A stretch of DNA of 64,000 nucleotides from CAVSRC01 sp963785065 (GCA_963785065.1 CAWATX010000003.1:1-64000), one strand, 5' to 3'; counted from the stretch's first letter, positions 23,872 through 33,527 are shown. A program made the numbers and translations. The notes: generated by a model from the sequence alone, not told the origin.

Positions 23872-24452
23872 GCGTCGTCCATCTCCTTGACTTGGGACAT
23901 TGCGTTCGCCGTTGTCCGCCGCCTGGCGTCCAACCGCTCGCGGCGCAGGTCGCGGAAGGCGCGCACGGCAAAGAAGGACACGACATAGAAGGTGATCGCG
24001 ATGGGCAGGCCGATGGGCACCGCACCAACCAGCATCGGCACGATGATCGGCACCAGCACCTCGAACGACCTGTGCACCAGCGCGTAGTGGATCTCGTGCA
24101 GCGCCAGCGCATTGCTCTGGCCCAGGATGTGGCTGCCGATGCTGTAGGTCGAGGCCCAGATGAACGGGAAGGTCAGCGGATTGCCGACGAAGGTGCCCAT
24201 GGCGGCGGCCAGCATGTTGCCACCGACGAAGAAGGCGAAGATGAAGCTGATGATGAAGTGCAGGCCGACGAAGGGCGTGAAGGAGGCGAACACCCCGGCC
24301 GCCACGCCCGCTGCCACCGCATGCGGCGAGCCGGTGAGCCGGAGCACGCGCTTGCCGAAATAGCGGGCCGAGCGCGACCAGCTGTGGCGCGGCCACAGCG
24401 CGGTGCGCAGGCGCGCCATCAGGCTCTGGCTCTCGCGGCGGCGAAACAGCAT
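23868..24452 (-). CDS. DUF2062 membrane protein
   Basis: The 194-aa protein has the DUF2062 signature GSPHAVAAGVAAGVFASFTPFVGLHF followed by several membrane helices, and LTFPFIWASTYSIGSHILG. In this order the gene commonly precedes pdxJ. Its function is unknown; it is an inner-membrane protein. It lies 69 bp after the rsh stop and couples by ATGA to pdxJ. Confidence 0.88.
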   Translation of the reverse strand: MLFRRRESQSLMARLRTALWPRHSWSRSARYFGKRVLRLTGSPHAVAAGVAAGVFASFTPFVGLHFIISFIFAFFVGGNMLAAAMGTFVGNPLTFPFIWASTYSIGSHILGQSNALALHEIHYALVHRSFEVLVPIIVPMLVGAVPIGLPIAITFYVVSFFAVRAFRDLRRERLDARRRTTANAMSQVKEMDDA

Positions 24453-24521
24453 GGGGGACGCGCGCTCCTTGCCGCTCAGGCCACGCCGCCGAAGCGGCGG
24501 CCGGACAGGATCGCGGCGCGG

Positions 24522-26825
24522 CTAGCCATTGACCCGCACGACACTGCTGACGATCGGCCTTTCGCGCAATTGCGCGATCAGCCGGTTCAAGTGCTTCACG
24601 TCGAAGACCTCCATGTCGAACACCATGACCATGAAATCGGGCGCGGAGCGGGCCATCCTGACATTGGTGATATTGGCCTCATTGTCCGCCATGACCTGCG
24701 CAACCTGGGCGAGCGTGCCGGGCTCGTTGATGGCCGTCACCTCGATGCGCACCGGAAAGCGGTCCAGGGTCTCATCGTCCACGTCCCAGCGCACGTCCAG
24801 CCAGCGTTCCGGCTCGTCGTCGAAGGCCTTCAGCGCCGGAGACTGGATCGGATAGATGGTGATTCCCTCGCCCGGTGTCATGATGCCGACGATGCGCTCG
24901 CCGGGGATCGCCCCGCCATCGGCGAAGCGCACCGGCATCTCGCCGTGGATGCCGCGGATGGGAATCGCCTGGCCCTTGCGCTGATCGGCCGTCGGCGGCC
25001 GGCGCGACAGGCCGGGCACGCGGAACTTCATGCCTGAGCCGCGCTTGAGGCCGAACCAGCCGGCCTCCTCGGTGCCCGACTTCCTGCGCGGCGGGCGCTC
25101 GACCTTGTGGTCCGGATAAACCGCCTTGAGCACGTTGTCGGAGGGAATCTCCCCCCGCCCGACCGCCGCCAGCATGTCCTCGACATTGCTCTGCGCCAGC
25201 CGCGGCAGAGCCGCCTCGATCTGCTTGTCGGCATACGTGCGCCCGGCGCGGACGAAGGCCCGCTCGACGATCTGGCGGCCAAGGCCGGCATACTGCTTGC
25301 GCACCGCAGCGCGCGTCGCCCGGCGGATCGCCGAGCGCGCCTTGCCGGTGACCACCATCGATTCCCACGCCGGCGGAGGAACCTGGGCCTTGGAGCGCAG
25401 GATCTCGACCTCGTCGCCGTTCCTGAGCGCGGTCATCAGCGGCATCGTGCGGCCATTGATCTTGGCGCCGACCGTGGTGTCACCAATGTCGGTATGGACG
25501 GCATAGGCGAAGTCGATCGGCGTGGCGCCGCGGGGCAGCGCAATCAACCGCCCCTTGGGCGTGAAACAGAACACCTGATCCTGGAAAAGCTCGAGCTTGG
25601 TGTGCTCGAGGAATTCTTCCGGCGTGTCGCCCTCGGCGAGGATCTCGATGGTCCGCCGCAGCCACTCATAGGCGTGGACTTCCTCGTTGAAGCCGGGGAG
25701 CGTCGAGCCGCCGCTGCCGCCATTGTTGCCGTTGCTGTTGTGCTGCGCCGCGCCATTACCGTTGCCGTTGCCCTTCGGCCTGGCCGGGGCGATGCCGTCC
25801 TTGTAAAGCGCGTGGGCGGCGATGCCGTATTCCGCGATACGGTGCATCCCGGCCGTGCGCACCTGCAATTCGACGCGCTGGCTGCCCGGGCCGATGACCG
25901 TGGTGTGGATAGACTGGTAGTCGTTCTGCTTGGGCGTCGAGATATAGTCCTTGAAGCGCCCCGGCACGGTCGGCCAGGTGGTGTGGACGACGCCGAGCGC
26001 CGCATAGCATTCGCCGAGCGTGCCGACGATGACGCGGAAGCCGAGAATGTCGGAGAGTTGCTCGAAGCTGATCGCCTTGCGCTCCATCTTGCGGAAGATC
26101 GAATAGGGCCGCTTCTCCCGCCCCTTGACCTCTGCCTTGATGCCGGCCAGCGCTAGCCGTTCGGTCAGTTCCCGCTCGATGCGATCGGTGAGCGTCCGGT
26201 TGCGCGTGCGGAAATCCTCAAGGCGCCGCTCGATGGTCGCATAGGCCTCCGGATTGAGGGTGCGGAAGGCCAGGTCCTCCATCTCCTCGCGCATGTCGTG
26301 CATGCCCATGCGGCCGGCCAGCGGCGCGTAGATGTCGAGCGTCTCCTGGGCGATGCGCGCACGCGCCTCCGGCGACATGAACTGCAGCGTGCGCATGTTG
26401 TGCAGCCGGTCGGCAAGCTTCACCAGGAGCACGCGGATGTCGGAGGAGATGGCGAGCAGCAGCTTGCGCAGGTTCTCCGCCTGCTCGGCCCGTTTCGACA
26501 CCAGATCGAGCTTGCTGATCTTGGTCAGCCCCTCAACCAGCCGCCCGATGTCCTCGCCGAACATCTGATCGATCTCGGCGCGGGTGGCGTCGGTGTCCTC
26601 GATGGTGTCGTGGAGCAGGGCGACGGCAATGGTGGCGTCGTCGAGCTTGAGGTCGGTCAGGATGCCGGCGACTTCCAGGGGATGCGAGAAATAGGGGTCG
26701 CCATTAGCCCGCGTCTGCGTGCCGTGCTTCTGCATGGCATAGACGTAGGCCTTGTTCAGCAGGTTCTCGTCGGCGTTCGGGTTGTAGCGGGTAACCCGTT
26801 CGACCAACTCATACTGGCGCATCAT
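24522..26825 (-). CDS. rsh: Bifunctional (p)ppGpp synthetase/hydrolase Rsh
   Basis: The 767-aa protein is the single long RelA/SpoT homologue usual in Alphaproteobacteria, controlling the stringent response. Domains in order: HD hydrolase (~40-180; FSHPLEVAGIL, LLHDTIEDTDAT, LADRLHNMRTL), synthetase (~230-350; REKRPYSIFRKM, FRVIVGTLGECY, YQSIHTTVIGP, ELQVRTAGMH), TGS (~415-475) and a C-terminal ACT domain (~690-767). Between synthetase and TGS lies an Asn/Gly-rich insertion (GNGNGNGAAQHNSNGNNGG) that I do not expect in this family. I start at MMRQYELVERV; eight extra residues are possible. It lies 120 bp downstream of rpoZ, a common pairing. Confidence 0.93.
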   Translation of the reverse strand: MMRQYELVERVTRYNPNADENLLNKAYVYAMQKHGTQTRANGDPYFSHPLEVAGILTDLKLDDATIAVALLHDTIEDTDATRAEIDQMFGEDIGRLVEGLTKISKLDLVSKRAEQAENLRKLLLAISSDIRVLLVKLADRLHNMRTLQFMSPEARARIAQETLDIYAPLAGRMGMHDMREEMEDLAFRTLNPEAYATIERRLEDFRTRNRTLTDRIERELTERLALAGIKAEVKGREKRPYSIFRKMERKAISFEQLSDILGFRVIVGTLGECYAALGVVHTTWPTVPGRFKDYISTPKQNDYQSIHTTVIGPGSQRVELQVRTAGMHRIAEYGIAAHALYKDGIAPARPKGNGNGNGAAQHNSNGNNGGSGGSTLPGFNEEVHAYEWLRRTIEILAEGDTPEEFLEHTKLELFQDQVFCFTPKGRLIALPRGATPIDFAYAVHTDIGDTTVGAKINGRTMPLMTALRNGDEVEILRSKAQVPPPAWESMVVTGKARSAIRRATRAAVRKQYAGLGRQIVERAFVRAGRTYADKQIEAALPRLAQSNVEDMLAAVGRGEIPSDNVLKAVYPDHKVERPPRRKSGTEEAGWFGLKRGSGMKFRVPGLSRRPPTADQRKGQAIPIRGIHGEMPVRFADGGAIPGERIVGIMTPGEGITIYPIQSPALKAFDDEPERWLDVRWDVDDETLDRFPVRIEVTAINEPGTLAQVAQVMADNEANITNVRMARSAPDFMVMVFDMEVFDVKHLNRLIAQLRERPIVSSVVRVNG

Positions 26826-26946
26826 GGCGCAATAGTCCGGCGCGGGCACCGCCCACCGCTCACCGGCGGGCTTCGGTGCTTCACTACCGTATATAGTATA
26901 GGGAAAGCTTTACGCGCCAGAACCGTCAGCACACCAGCGGACCGGC

Positions 26947-27336
26947 CTAGAATTCCTCGGTCTTGTCCGGCGGAACCATGCTCTCCAGCCCGCGCAGCAG
27001 CTCCTCCTCCGACATCCGGTCGAAGGCGATGTCGCTGTCCTCGCCGCCGGCGGCGGTCGGCGCCGCCGAGGCGATCATCGGCACCGGCTCGGGCTCGGGC
27101 TCGTCGACTTCCACGTATTTCTGCATCGAATGGATGAGGTCTTCCTTGAGATCCTCCGGCGCCACGGTCTGGTCGGCGATTTCCCTGAGCGCCACCACGG
27201 GATTCTTGTCGTTGTCGCGGTCGATGGTGAGCGGCGAGCCGGCGGAAATCATCCGCCCGCGATGAGCGGCAAGCAGCACCAACTCGAATCGATTCTCAAC
27301 CTTGTCGACGCAATCCTCGACCGTGACGCGCGCCAT
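26947..27336 (-). CDS. rpoZ: RNA polymerase omega subunit
   Basis: The 129-aa protein begins MARVTVEDCVDKVENRFELVLLAAHRGR, the conserved omega fold that clamps the beta' C terminus, followed by DNDKNPVVALREIADQ. The acidic C-terminal extension is usual in Alphaproteobacteria. The ATG at 27,336 fits the family start; the longer frame adds an unrelated leader. Omega is also a ppGpp-responsive subunit, which agrees with rsh following it. Confidence 0.94.
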   Translation of the reverse strand: MARVTVEDCVDKVENRFELVLLAAHRGRMISAGSPLTIDRDNDKNPVVALREIADQTVAPEDLKEDLIHSMQKYVEVDEPEPEPVPMIASAAPTAAGGEDSDIAFDRMSEEELLRGLESMVPPDKTEEF

Positions 27337-27656
27337 CCGCTTTCTCCTGAAATAGGGTGTGGCGGGCATATAGGCTGCCCGCCGGCCAAAAGCAAGGAAT
27401 TTGGCCGCAGGCATGATCTGCCGGGACGCACGACAACGGTGGTGGCCGCGGTCTTCTCAGCCGCGGCCCCTCTGGACTGCCGCCAAACGCGCACCACATG
27501 TGTTGGTAGTCGCTGTATTGACGGGATTAGCGGTCGGGGCGACCGCGCTGTTTGTTTTGGCCAGTTTTCGGCGCTCCGGCGTGTCTCGCTGCAGCATTTC
27601 AGCTTTGGATTACAGCATTCGCGTTCAACACAGCAACGAAGGCAATAGACAAAAAG
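27337..27656. promoter_or_regulatory. Divergent intergenic region between rpoZ and the NYN gene
   Basis: This 320-bp stretch must hold the promoters of both divergent genes. I see no clear operator, repeat or small gene in it; the open frames that cross it have no recognisable content. Confidence 0.4.
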
Positions 27657-28265
27657 ATGTTTGACCCCCGCGAGAAAATCGCGCTCTTCATCGACGGCGC
27701 CAACCTATACGCGACGGCGAAAGCGCTGGGATTTGACATAGACTACAAGAAGCTTTTGCTGGAATTCCAGTCAAAAGGCTACCTCCTCCGCGCCTATTAC
27801 TACACGGCACTCGCAGAAGACCAAGAATATTCGTCGATCCGCCCGCTGATCGACTGGCTGGACTATAACGGCTATACGGTCATCACCAAACCCACCAAGG
27901 AATTTGTCGACGCCACTGGCCGGCGCAAGATCAAGGGCAACATGGACATCGAGCTCGCCGTCGATGTCATGGAGATGGTCGAGCAGGTCGATCATTTCGT
28001 CCTGTTCTCCGGCGACGGCGACTTCCGCTCGCTCGTCGAAGCCGTGCAGCGCAAGGGCCGCAAGGTCAGCGTGATTTCGACACTGGTCAGCCAGCCGCCG
28101 ATGATCGCCGACGAGCTGCGCCGCCAGGCCGACCATTTCGTCGATCTGCAGTCGATGCAGGGCAAGATCGGCCGTGCCCCCTCCGAGAGGACCCAGCGAC
28201 AGGCCGAGCGCGTCCAGGCGACCGCTTTTGCCGACGACGAGTTCGAGAGCGACGACGCCATCTAG
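27657..28265 (+). CDS. NYN domain (LabA/DUF88-type) protein
   Basis: The 202-aa protein starts EKIALFIDGANLYATAKALG, with the first Asp of the PIN-like NYN nuclease fold, then KGNMDIELAVDVMEM (second acidic site) and HFVLFSGDGDFRSLVEAVQRKG (third acidic site). These are the metal-binding residues of NYN ribonucleases, so RNA cleavage or binding is likely though the target is unknown. The ATG at 27,657 directly precedes FDPREKIALF. The uracil-DNA glycosylase gene follows after 13 bp. Confidence 0.88.
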   Translation: MFDPREKIALFIDGANLYATAKALGFDIDYKKLLLEFQSKGYLLRAYYYTALAEDQEYSSIRPLIDWLDYNGYTVITKPTKEFVDATGRRKIKGNMDIELAVDVMEMVEQVDHFVLFSGDGDFRSLVEAVQRKGRKVSVISTLVSQPPMIADELRRQADHFVDLQSMQGKIGRAPSERTQRQAERVQATAFADDEFESDDAI

Positions 28266-28278
28266 AGCCGCGCCCGGC

Positions 28279-28929
28279 ATGGACCCGACGACGCCGGGCC
28301 GCGACTGCCCGCTCTGTCCACGGCTGGCAGCCTTCCGCGAGGAATGGCGGGCCAGGGAGCCTGGGTGGCACAACGCGCCGGTTGCGACCTTCGGCGGGCG
28401 GGACGCGCGCCTGCTCGTCGTCGGGCTGGCACCGGGCCTGCGCGGCGCCAACCGCACCGGGCGGCCCTTCACCGGCGATTATGCCGGCGTGTTGCTTTAC
28501 CAGACGCTGATCGATTTCGGTTTCGCATCAGGCACTTATGACGCGCGACCCGACGATGGTGTAGCCCTTTCCGGGGCCGCGATCACCAATGCCGTCCGCT
28601 GCGTGCCGCCGCAGAACAAGCCGGAGACCGCCGAGATCAGGACCTGCCGGCCCTATCTCGCCGCAACCATCGACGCCATGCCGCGGCTTTCCGCCATCCT
28701 GGCGCTCGGGCGCATCGCCCATGACAGCGTCGTCACGACGCTGGAGCTGAAGCGCAGCCGCGTCCCCTTCGGCCATGGCGCATCGCACGAGGTGCGACCG
28801 GGCCTCACCCTCTTCGACAGCTATCATTGCTCCCGCTACAACACGAATACCGGCGTGCTGACCGAGGCGATGTTCCGCTCGGTCTTCGAAGGGATCCGCG
28901 CGCACCTCGCCATCGGCGGCGATCGCTAG
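28279..28929 (+). CDS. Uracil-DNA glycosylase superfamily protein (Fe-S, family 4/5 type)
   Basis: The 216-aa protein has DCPLCPRL near the N terminus and later RCVPP and TCRPYL, giving the four Cys of the 4Fe-4S cluster typical of this group. Motif A is GLAPGLRGANRTGRPFTGD (~54-72). The end motif is DSYHCSRYNTNTGVLT, where family 5 enzymes have HPS/HxS. The GLAPG form, without an Asp or Asn activating residue, favours the broad-specificity family 5 (UdgB). It removes deaminated bases in base excision repair. The pairing with the NYN gene is seen in related genomes. Confidence 0.88.
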   Translation: MDPTTPGRDCPLCPRLAAFREEWRAREPGWHNAPVATFGGRDARLLVVGLAPGLRGANRTGRPFTGDYAGVLLYQTLIDFGFASGTYDARPDDGVALSGAAITNAVRCVPPQNKPETAEIRTCRPYLAATIDAMPRLSAILALGRIAHDSVVTTLELKRSRVPFGHGASHEVRPGLTLFDSYHCSRYNTNTGVLTEAMFRSVFEGIRAHLAIGGDR

Positions 28930-29093
28930 AACGGCGACCATCGCGTCAGGAACACGCGCCTCCCTTGCCTGCGCAATCGGTCGCAGGCGCATTTGCGCTC
29001 CGTCAATCGCTTCCCAAGTTTCGGCCTGCTACAAGGCCGCCGCGGTCGAGCGGACCGCTTGTTCGCGCGGATGGCGGGAACACCAGTCTCCAG

Positions 29094-29642
29094 ATGTCCG
29101 AAACAAGCATTCTTGCCCAGTGGGTTGGCGGGCTCGGATTCGGGCTCCTCGTCTTCTCGACCTTCGCCCGCGTCCGCCTGCGCTTTCTGCTCACCGACAT
29201 TACCGGCCTGGTCCCGGTGGTGGTCCACTATGTGATGCTGGCGGCGCCGATGGGGGCGGCGCTCTCGGCGTTCTACATGATGTCGGATGTCGTCGCAGCA
29301 TTCTCCGAACGGCGCGCGGCACGCATCGCCTACTGGCTTTTCTACCCCCTCGCCTTGGTTTTCGGCTGGCTCTTCTGGGCCGGCCCCGCCGACCTCCTCG
29401 CCATCGCCGGCACGGTGCTGGCCGTCGCGGCCCGCCATCAGCGTTCGGTCTGGCGCATCCAGGCATTGATCCTGGTGAGCACGATCGGCTGGGGAACCTA
29501 TGGCTTCCTGGTTGGCTCCGTCGTGCAGGTGGCCTTTTCAACGGTCTACGGTGCGGCTGCCCTGGCCAATGCCGTCCGCTTCTTCCGCCAGCAGCCGCCG
29601 GCGCCGGCGCCGGCAACCAAGGCGCGGCCGTCCGCGGCCTGA
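29094..29642 (+). CDS. YgjV-like inner-membrane protein
   Basis: The 182-aa product has five or six hydrophobic helices (GGLGFGLLVFSTFA, LVPVVVHYVMLAAPMGAAL, IAYWLFYPLALVFGWLFW, DLLAIAGTVLAVAA, ALILVSTIGWGTYGFLVG). The pattern, including R-x-x-F-L-L and the small-residue-rich last helix, resembles the YgjV family of unknown function. I start at the ATG at 29,094 (MSETSILAQWVGG); upstream frame is not protein-like. The 164-bp gap before it shows nothing special. It converges on smpB. Confidence 0.6.
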   Translation: MSETSILAQWVGGLGFGLLVFSTFARVRLRFLLTDITGLVPVVVHYVMLAAPMGAALSAFYMMSDVVAAFSERRAARIAYWLFYPLALVFGWLFWAGPADLLAIAGTVLAVAARHQRSVWRIQALILVSTIGWGTYGFLVGSVVQVAFSTVYGAAALANAVRFFRQQPPAPAPATKARPSAA

Positions 29643-29646
29643 GCCT

Positions 29647-30123
29647 CTAGCCCTTTTCGCGCATCAGCCGGGCCTTCTCGCGGCCCCAGTCGCGCTTTTT
29701 CGAGGTCTCGCGCTTGTCGTGCAGCTTCTTGCCCCGCGCCACCGCCAGTTCCACCTTGGCCCGCCCGCGATCGTTGAAATAGATGCGGAGCGGCACCACC
29801 GTCATGCCTTCGCGATCGACGGCGCCGATCAACCGGCCGATCTCGCGCTGGTGCAGCAGCAGCTTCCGCGGCCGCCTGGTCTCGTGGTTGAAGCGATTGG
29901 CCTGCAGGTATTCGGGGATATAGGCGTTGTAGAGCCACATCTCACCGTTGCGCTCGCCGGCATAGGCATCGGCGATGCTGGCGCGGCCTTCGCGCAGCGA
30001 CTTCACCTCGGTGCCGACAAGCGCGACGCCGGCCTCGAAGACCTGGCCGATCTCGTAGTTGAAGCGCGCACGCCGGTTGACCGCCGCGTTCCGGTTCGGC
30101 GCCTTGTCCTTCTTGGCTGACAT
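29647..30123 (-). CDS. smpB: SsrA-binding protein SmpB
   Basis: The 158-aa protein binds tmRNA and delivers it to stalled ribosomes. NRRARFNYEIGQVFEAGVALVGTEVKSLREGRASI at the N terminus, then GEMWLYNAYIPEY and the basic C-terminal tail (KLHDKRETSKKRDWGREKARLM) are typical. The stop of dapA lies 4 bp upstream of its ATG, so dapA and smpB form one operon. Confidence 0.95.
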   Translation of the reverse strand: MSAKKDKAPNRNAAVNRRARFNYEIGQVFEAGVALVGTEVKSLREGRASIADAYAGERNGEMWLYNAYIPEYLQANRFNHETRRPRKLLLHQREIGRLIGAVDREGMTVVPLRIYFNDRGRAKVELAVARGKKLHDKRETSKKRDWGREKARLMREKG

Positions 30124-30127
30124 TGGA

Positions 30128-31003
30128 TCAGTTGGTCAGGCCGGCATGCACCATCGCCGAGCAAATCTCGGTGCGGGCGTGCTCCGTCACCGTCACCAAC
30201 GGCAGACGCAGCTCCTCGCTCATCCGCCCGAGCAGCGACAGGGCGTACTTCGCGCCCGCCGGGCTCGGCTCCAGGAACAGAGCCTTGTGCAGCGGCAACA
30301 TCCGGTCCTGATACTGCAGGGCCTTGGCGAAATCGCCGGCGAGGCACGCGTCCTGGAACTCGGACTGGGCCTTGGGCGCGACGTTCGAGGTGACCGAGAT
30401 GCAGCCATGGCCGCCATGGGCCATCACCGCCAGCGCCGTGGCGTCCTCGCCGGAAAGCTGGTTGAACTCCGGCCCCATGGCCTGGCGCTGCAGGCTGATG
30501 CGGTCGATCTTGGCAGTGGCGTCCTTGACCCCGGCGATGTTCTTCAGCTCGAACAGGCGCGTCATCGTCTCGACGCTCATGTCGATCACCGAGCGCGGCG
30601 GGATGTTGTAGATGATGATCGGGATGCCGACGGCGTCGTTGATCGCCTTATAGTGCTGATAGAGCCCCTCCTGGCTGGGCTTGTTGTAATAGGGCGTCAC
30701 CACCAGCAGGCCGTCCGCCCCCGCCTTCTCGGCGAAGCGGGCAAGCTCGATGGCTTCCGTCGTGTTGTTGGAGCCGGCGCCGGCGATCACCGGCACCCGC
30801 CCGCCAGCGACCTCGATGCAGACCTGGACCACGCGCTTGTGCTCGTCGTGGCTGAGCGTTGGGCTTTCGCCGGTGGTGCCCACCGGCACCAGGCCGTGCG
30901 TGCCTTCGCTGATCTGCCAGTCGACGAAGCCGCGGAAGGCCTCCTCGTCGAAGCGGCCGTCGCGCATCGGCGTCACCAGGGCAGTGATCGAACCTGTGAA
31001 CAT
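30128..31003 (-). CDS. dapA: 4-hydroxy-tetrahydrodipicolinate synthase
   Basis: The 291-aa class I aldolase condenses pyruvate with aspartate semialdehyde at the entry to lysine and diaminopimelate synthesis. Seen: GSITALVTPM, GTTGESPTLSHDEH, VIAGAGSNNTTEAI, PYYNKPSQEGLYQHY with the catalytic Tyr, IIYNIPPRS, and the Schiff-base Lys in NIAGVKDAT. Length and order fit the true DapA rather than the sugar-acid lyases of the same fold. Confidence 0.94.
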   Translation of the reverse strand: MFTGSITALVTPMRDGRFDEEAFRGFVDWQISEGTHGLVPVGTTGESPTLSHDEHKRVVQVCIEVAGGRVPVIAGAGSNNTTEAIELARFAEKAGADGLLVVTPYYNKPSQEGLYQHYKAINDAVGIPIIIYNIPPRSVIDMSVETMTRLFELKNIAGVKDATAKIDRISLQRQAMGPEFNQLSGEDATALAVMAHGGHGCISVTSNVAPKAQSEFQDACLAGDFAKALQYQDRMLPLHKALFLEPSPAGAKYALSLLGRMSEELRLPLVTVTEHARTEICSAMVHAGLTN

Positions 31004-31216
31004 GAGAACCTGCTTCCGGACGGCCGAATTCTGGTCAAACTCGGCGGTTTAGATATGGCCGCGACCATAGTCCCTGCCCTATGGACGGGCAAGAATGTTG
31101 CGGTCGTCAAGCAATCGTTCACTATGGCACAATAGCTTGTTTCGGCAAGGCAACGGGCCTTTTCGGTGGGAACGCGAGCAAGCGCACCGAAGCGAACACC
31201 AAAGGACGGCGAGACG

Positions 31217-33496
31217 ATGATCACTGCCGACGCCGGCAGGGCCGGTCACCGGTTGGGTTCAGCCGTAGCGTGCGCGCTGGCGGTGCTGGCGCTTGCTCTG
31301 CTTGTTGTCCCGCCCGAGGCGCTGGCCGCCGGCAAGAAGGCGGCTCCTGCGGTCGTCGTGCCGCTGCCAAGCCCGCGACCGGACCCCGCTGCCAGCGCGC
31401 CGGCCGCCAACGCGCCGGCCGCCGACACGTCGGCGACAGACGCAGCCGCCGGTGACCCGATCGCCGCGATCATCTCCGCCGCCCCCGATGAGAGCCGGGC
31501 AGCCGAGGACAGCGACGCGCCGCAGGCGGGCGACGCGGCAAGCCTCGACGAGGCGCCGCCGCCTGTTCCAGAGCCTGCCCCGGCGGTCCCCGCAGCGCTC
31601 AATTCGGCCGGGCTCAAGCTCGCCCTCAAACTGCTCGACAACGGCGATCCGGCCGCCGCCACCGTTGCCGCCTATGCCCTGCCCGACCCGATCGACATCA
31701 AGATCATCGATTGGCTGGTCGCCATCAGCGGCGACAAGGGCGTCCCCCCCTCGCGCATCCTGGATGTCTCGCGCAAGCTTCGCGACTGGCCGGGCCAGGG
31801 CCTTCTGCGCCTGCGCTACGAGCAGGCGGTCGCCAACCAGAATCTGTCGCCGGCCGACGTCATCAAGGCGCTCGGCGGCACCGCGCCCTCTTCCGACAGC
31901 GCCACAATCGCACTCGCCGAAGCCTATGTCGCCATTGGTCGGCAAAAGGACGCCGCCACACTGATCCGCAGCTTCTGGCGCAACGAGAACCTGTCGGACG
32001 CCAACGAGAAGACCGTCCTTTCCGAGTTCGGTGACCTTCTGACCACCGCCGATCACAAGGCCCGCATGGACCGGCTGCTCTACAACGGCGACAGCACCGA
32101 AGCGCTGCGGGTGGCGGCGCTCATCGGCAAGGACGAGCAGGCGCTCGCCAAGGCGGTGGTCTCGACCATCAAACGGCGCAGCAGCGCCTATCGCGAGCTG
32201 ACCAGCCTCCCGGCGTCGGTCAGGAACGACCCGCTGGCGCTTTATTCGCGCGTCCAGGCGCTGCGCCGCGCCGACAAGAACACCGAAGCCGCCAACCTGC
32301 TGCTCTCGGCACCCCATGACGCCCGCAAGCTGGTCGATCCTGACGCCTGGTGGATCGAACGCCGGCTGATCTCCCGCGCCCTTATCGAGGACCACAAGCC
32401 CCAGCTCGCCTATCGCGTGGCGGCAGGCCATTCGGCCGAATCGGCCACCTACCGCGCCGAGGCCGAGTTCCACGCCGGCTGGTACGCGCTGGAATTCCTG
32501 CACGACCCCAAGACCGCACTCAGGCACTTCGCCGAGATCGCCGCCATCTCGACCATGCCGCTCAGCCAGTCGCGCGCCGAATACTGGATGGGTCGCGCCG
32601 CCGCCGCTGCCGGTGACAAGACCACGGCCGCGGCCCATTTCAAGCGCGCCGGCGCCTTCCCCACCACCTTCTACGGCCAGTTGGCGCTCGCCCGTCTCGG
32701 CAACACCCAGCTCGCCCTGTCGCAGCCGCCGACCCCCGATGCCGCCACGCGCCAGCGTTTCGCCAATCGCGAGCTGGTCAAGGTCATCCAGCACCTCACC
32801 GCCGCCGGACGGACGCGATATATCGGGCTGTTCTACCGCCACCTCGCCGACACGCTGAACGACCCGGCCGAGATCGGGCTGCTGGCCGCCATGGCCAACC
32901 AGAGCGGCGACTACCAGATCGCCCTGCAGGTCGGAAAGGCGGCCGCCGTGCGCGGCATGGCGGTAGAGACCCTGGCCTTCCCAATGGCGGCGATTCCCAC
33001 CTCGGCCAAGATGCCCAAGGTCGAGAAATCGGTGGTCTATGCCGTCGCCCGGCAGGAGAGCGCCTTCAACCCAGAAGCCATCAGCCGCGCCGGCGCCCGC
33101 GGCCTGCTGCAACTGATGCCGAACACCGCAAGCCACGTCGCCAAGTCGATCGGCCTGCCCTATTCCAAGGCGCGGCTCACCTCGGATCCTGCCTACAACG
33201 CCACGCTCGGCGCCGCCCACCTCGGCAACCTGGTCGACGATTTCGGTGGCTCCTATGTGATGACCTTCGCCGCCTACAATGCCGGCGCCAGCCGCGTTGC
33301 CCAATGGGTCAAACAGCACGGCGATCCGCGTAATCCCAAGGTCGACGTGGTCGACTGGATCGAGCTGATCCCCTTCACCGAGACGCGCAACTACGTCCAG
33401 CGCATCATGGAGAACCTGCAGGTCTACCGGGCCCGCTTGGGCCAGCCGGCGCTGGTCATCGAAGCCGACCTCAGGCGGGGCAAGTCCGCCGGTTGA
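31217..33496 (+). CDS. Soluble lytic transglycosylase (Slt70-like)
   Basis: The 759-aa protein has an N-terminal hydrophobic signal (AVACALAVLALALLVV), an Ala/Pro-rich spacer (~50-130), a long superhelical U-domain of tandem helices (~135-590) and the C-terminal lysozyme-like domain: YAVARQESAFNPEAISRAGARGLLQLMP with the catalytic Glu (~615), then PAYNATLGAAHLGNL and FAAYNAGASRVAQW. It cleaves peptidoglycan to 1,6-anhydro products in the periplasm. The ATG at 31,217 follows AAGGACGGCGAG. The gene is divergent from dapA. Confidence 0.92.
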   Translation: MITADAGRAGHRLGSAVACALAVLALALLVVPPEALAAGKKAAPAVVVPLPSPRPDPAASAPAANAPAADTSATDAAAGDPIAAIISAAPDESRAAEDSDAPQAGDAASLDEAPPPVPEPAPAVPAALNSAGLKLALKLLDNGDPAAATVAAYALPDPIDIKIIDWLVAISGDKGVPPSRILDVSRKLRDWPGQGLLRLRYEQAVANQNLSPADVIKALGGTAPSSDSATIALAEAYVAIGRQKDAATLIRSFWRNENLSDANEKTVLSEFGDLLTTADHKARMDRLLYNGDSTEALRVAALIGKDEQALAKAVVSTIKRRSSAYRELTSLPASVRNDPLALYSRVQALRRADKNTEAANLLLSAPHDARKLVDPDAWWIERRLISRALIEDHKPQLAYRVAAGHSAESATYRAEAEFHAGWYALEFLHDPKTALRHFAEIAAISTMPLSQSRAEYWMGRAAAAAGDKTTAAAHFKRAGAFPTTFYGQLALARLGNTQLALSQPPTPDAATRQRFANRELVKVIQHLTAAGRTRYIGLFYRHLADTLNDPAEIGLLAAMANQSGDYQIALQVGKAAAVRGMAVETLAFPMAAIPTSAKMPKVEKSVVYAVARQESAFNPEAISRAGARGLLQLMPNTASHVAKSIGLPYSKARLTSDPAYNATLGAAHLGNLVDDFGGSYVMTFAAYNAGASRVAQWVKQHGDPRNPKVDVVDWIELIPFTETRNYVQRIMENLQVYRARLGQPALVIEADLRRGKSAG

Positions 33497-33527
33497 CGCC
33501 GGGCGGATCGCCGGCTGATATCGCGTC

